A stretch of DNA of 64,000 nucleotides from Branchiostoma floridae (lineage: Eukaryota > Chordata > Leptocardii > Amphioxiformes > Branchiostomatidae): contig NC_049981.1 of assembly GCF_000003815.2 (NCBI RefSeq), positions 3,648,699 to 3,712,698 on the forward strand. The letters are read 5' to 3'. Shown piece by piece: positions 63,597-64,000 of the stretch. The translations under genes were made by a program, and so were the position numbers. The notes beneath the pieces are model-generated. The model was given only the letters and a program-made list of their open reading frames with translations. It was not told the origin of the DNA and did not search any database. Numbering within the stretch: position 1 is the stretch's first letter; every line of letters begins with the position of its first letter.

Positions 63597-64000
63597 CTAA
63601 AAGGCAAATATAATAATCATAGCGTCTGTTTTGTAGAGACGCGAATAGTAGCAGCTTTGCAGAACACAGCGTTTCTGAATTATACCGGTATAACAACTAA
63701 TTCTAGTTACACGTACAGCGAGAACTTAAATTGATCATAAAACAACGATAATATTCATGGGGTTTTGCAATGTATCGACATGCATAAAATTAATTAAGTT
63801 GCAGCCACGTCGCCTTTAAAGTCATAGTCTTCAAAAATAATCTATTTTGTTAAAATGTAAAAAAGTTTGCTCGAGAAGATAAAGCTGAAAACAGTTGACA
63901 GCAACTGCAAGCTGTTAGTCAACATTGCACAAAGCGAACTTATCATTTCACGCCAAATTAAAGTCCAGTACTGTTGAACTAAAAGATTTTGCCTATCTTT

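Larger units (their letters stand above)
52829..64000 (-). repeat. 3.01-kb tandem genomic repeat (FN3 + three F5/8C exons)
   Basis: FN3 exons start at 52829, 55852, 58864 and 61875, a spacing of 3023, 3012 and 3011 bp. Introns are as similar as exons across units 2-5: for example the blocks around 53110-53600, 56130-56620, 59145-59640 and 62155-62650 differ at only scattered positions. The array continues past the window edge. Confidence 0.95.

Noticed and set aside
53610-63734. Recurrent plus- and minus-strand ORFs of 60-111 codons in each 3-kb unit (for example around 54071-54382, 57060-57395 and 63085-63420)
   Set aside because: They recur because the whole unit, introns included, is duplicated. 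They have no domain, overlap introns and shift between units.

Overview
The window looks like intron-rich metazoan DNA: short exons with GT-AG borders, microsatellites, MITEs and several non-LTR retrotransposons. The domain content (an amplified discoidin/F5-8C family, FN3, sushi, EGF and a farnesoic-acid-O-methyltransferase-type domain on a polycystin body) and the repeat content suggest a cephalochordate (amphioxus, Branchiostoma). That attribution is inference; no marker sequence proves it.

Nearly the whole window is occupied by one minus-strand gene. Reading from high to low coordinates I can place 73 exons (63596 down to 1691), about 13.7 kb of coding sequence or roughly 4,550 residues. 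The 5' end lies beyond position 64000. Intron phases agree at every junction except one. From N to C the predicted protein is: five F5/8C (discoidin) domains alternating with four FN3 domains (63.6-36.4 kb); a Thr-rich linker (35.9 kb); a FAMeT domain and a sushi domain (34.3-33.3 kb); eight tandem F5/8C domains (32.3-16.7 kb); a second FAMeT + sushi cassette (16.3-14.9 kb); three EGF domains (14.2-13.2 kb); a Ser/Thr/Pro stalk (12.9-12.3 kb); a GAIN/GPS region (12.1-9.3 kb); TM1, a PLAT domain and the ten remaining polycystin membrane segments (9.6-2.2 kb); and a short C-terminal coiled coil (1.85-1.69 kb). This is a polycystin-1-like (PKD1L class) receptor-channel subunit with an unusually large, lectin-like and recently expanded ectodomain.

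Mobile DNA sits in the introns. There is a mariner-like MITE (3.7-4.6 kb), a CR1/Jockey-type LINE fragment enclosed by 34-bp perfect inverted repeats (17.6-20.05 kb), a piggyBac-like MITE (31.4-31.8 kb), and a 14.9-kb intron (37.9-52.8 kb). That intron contains a decayed APE-type LINE with an 11-bp target duplication, a LINE fragment with a restriction-like endonuclease and a 20-bp tandem tail, a third LINE 3' end, a (TG)n tract and a ~150-bp minisatellite. The large intron appears to mark where one FN3-F5/8C unit was destroyed. A GC-rich foldback and a (TA)n tract lie 3' of the gene at 1-530. No tRNA, rRNA or CRISPR was recognised, and no second host gene is supported.
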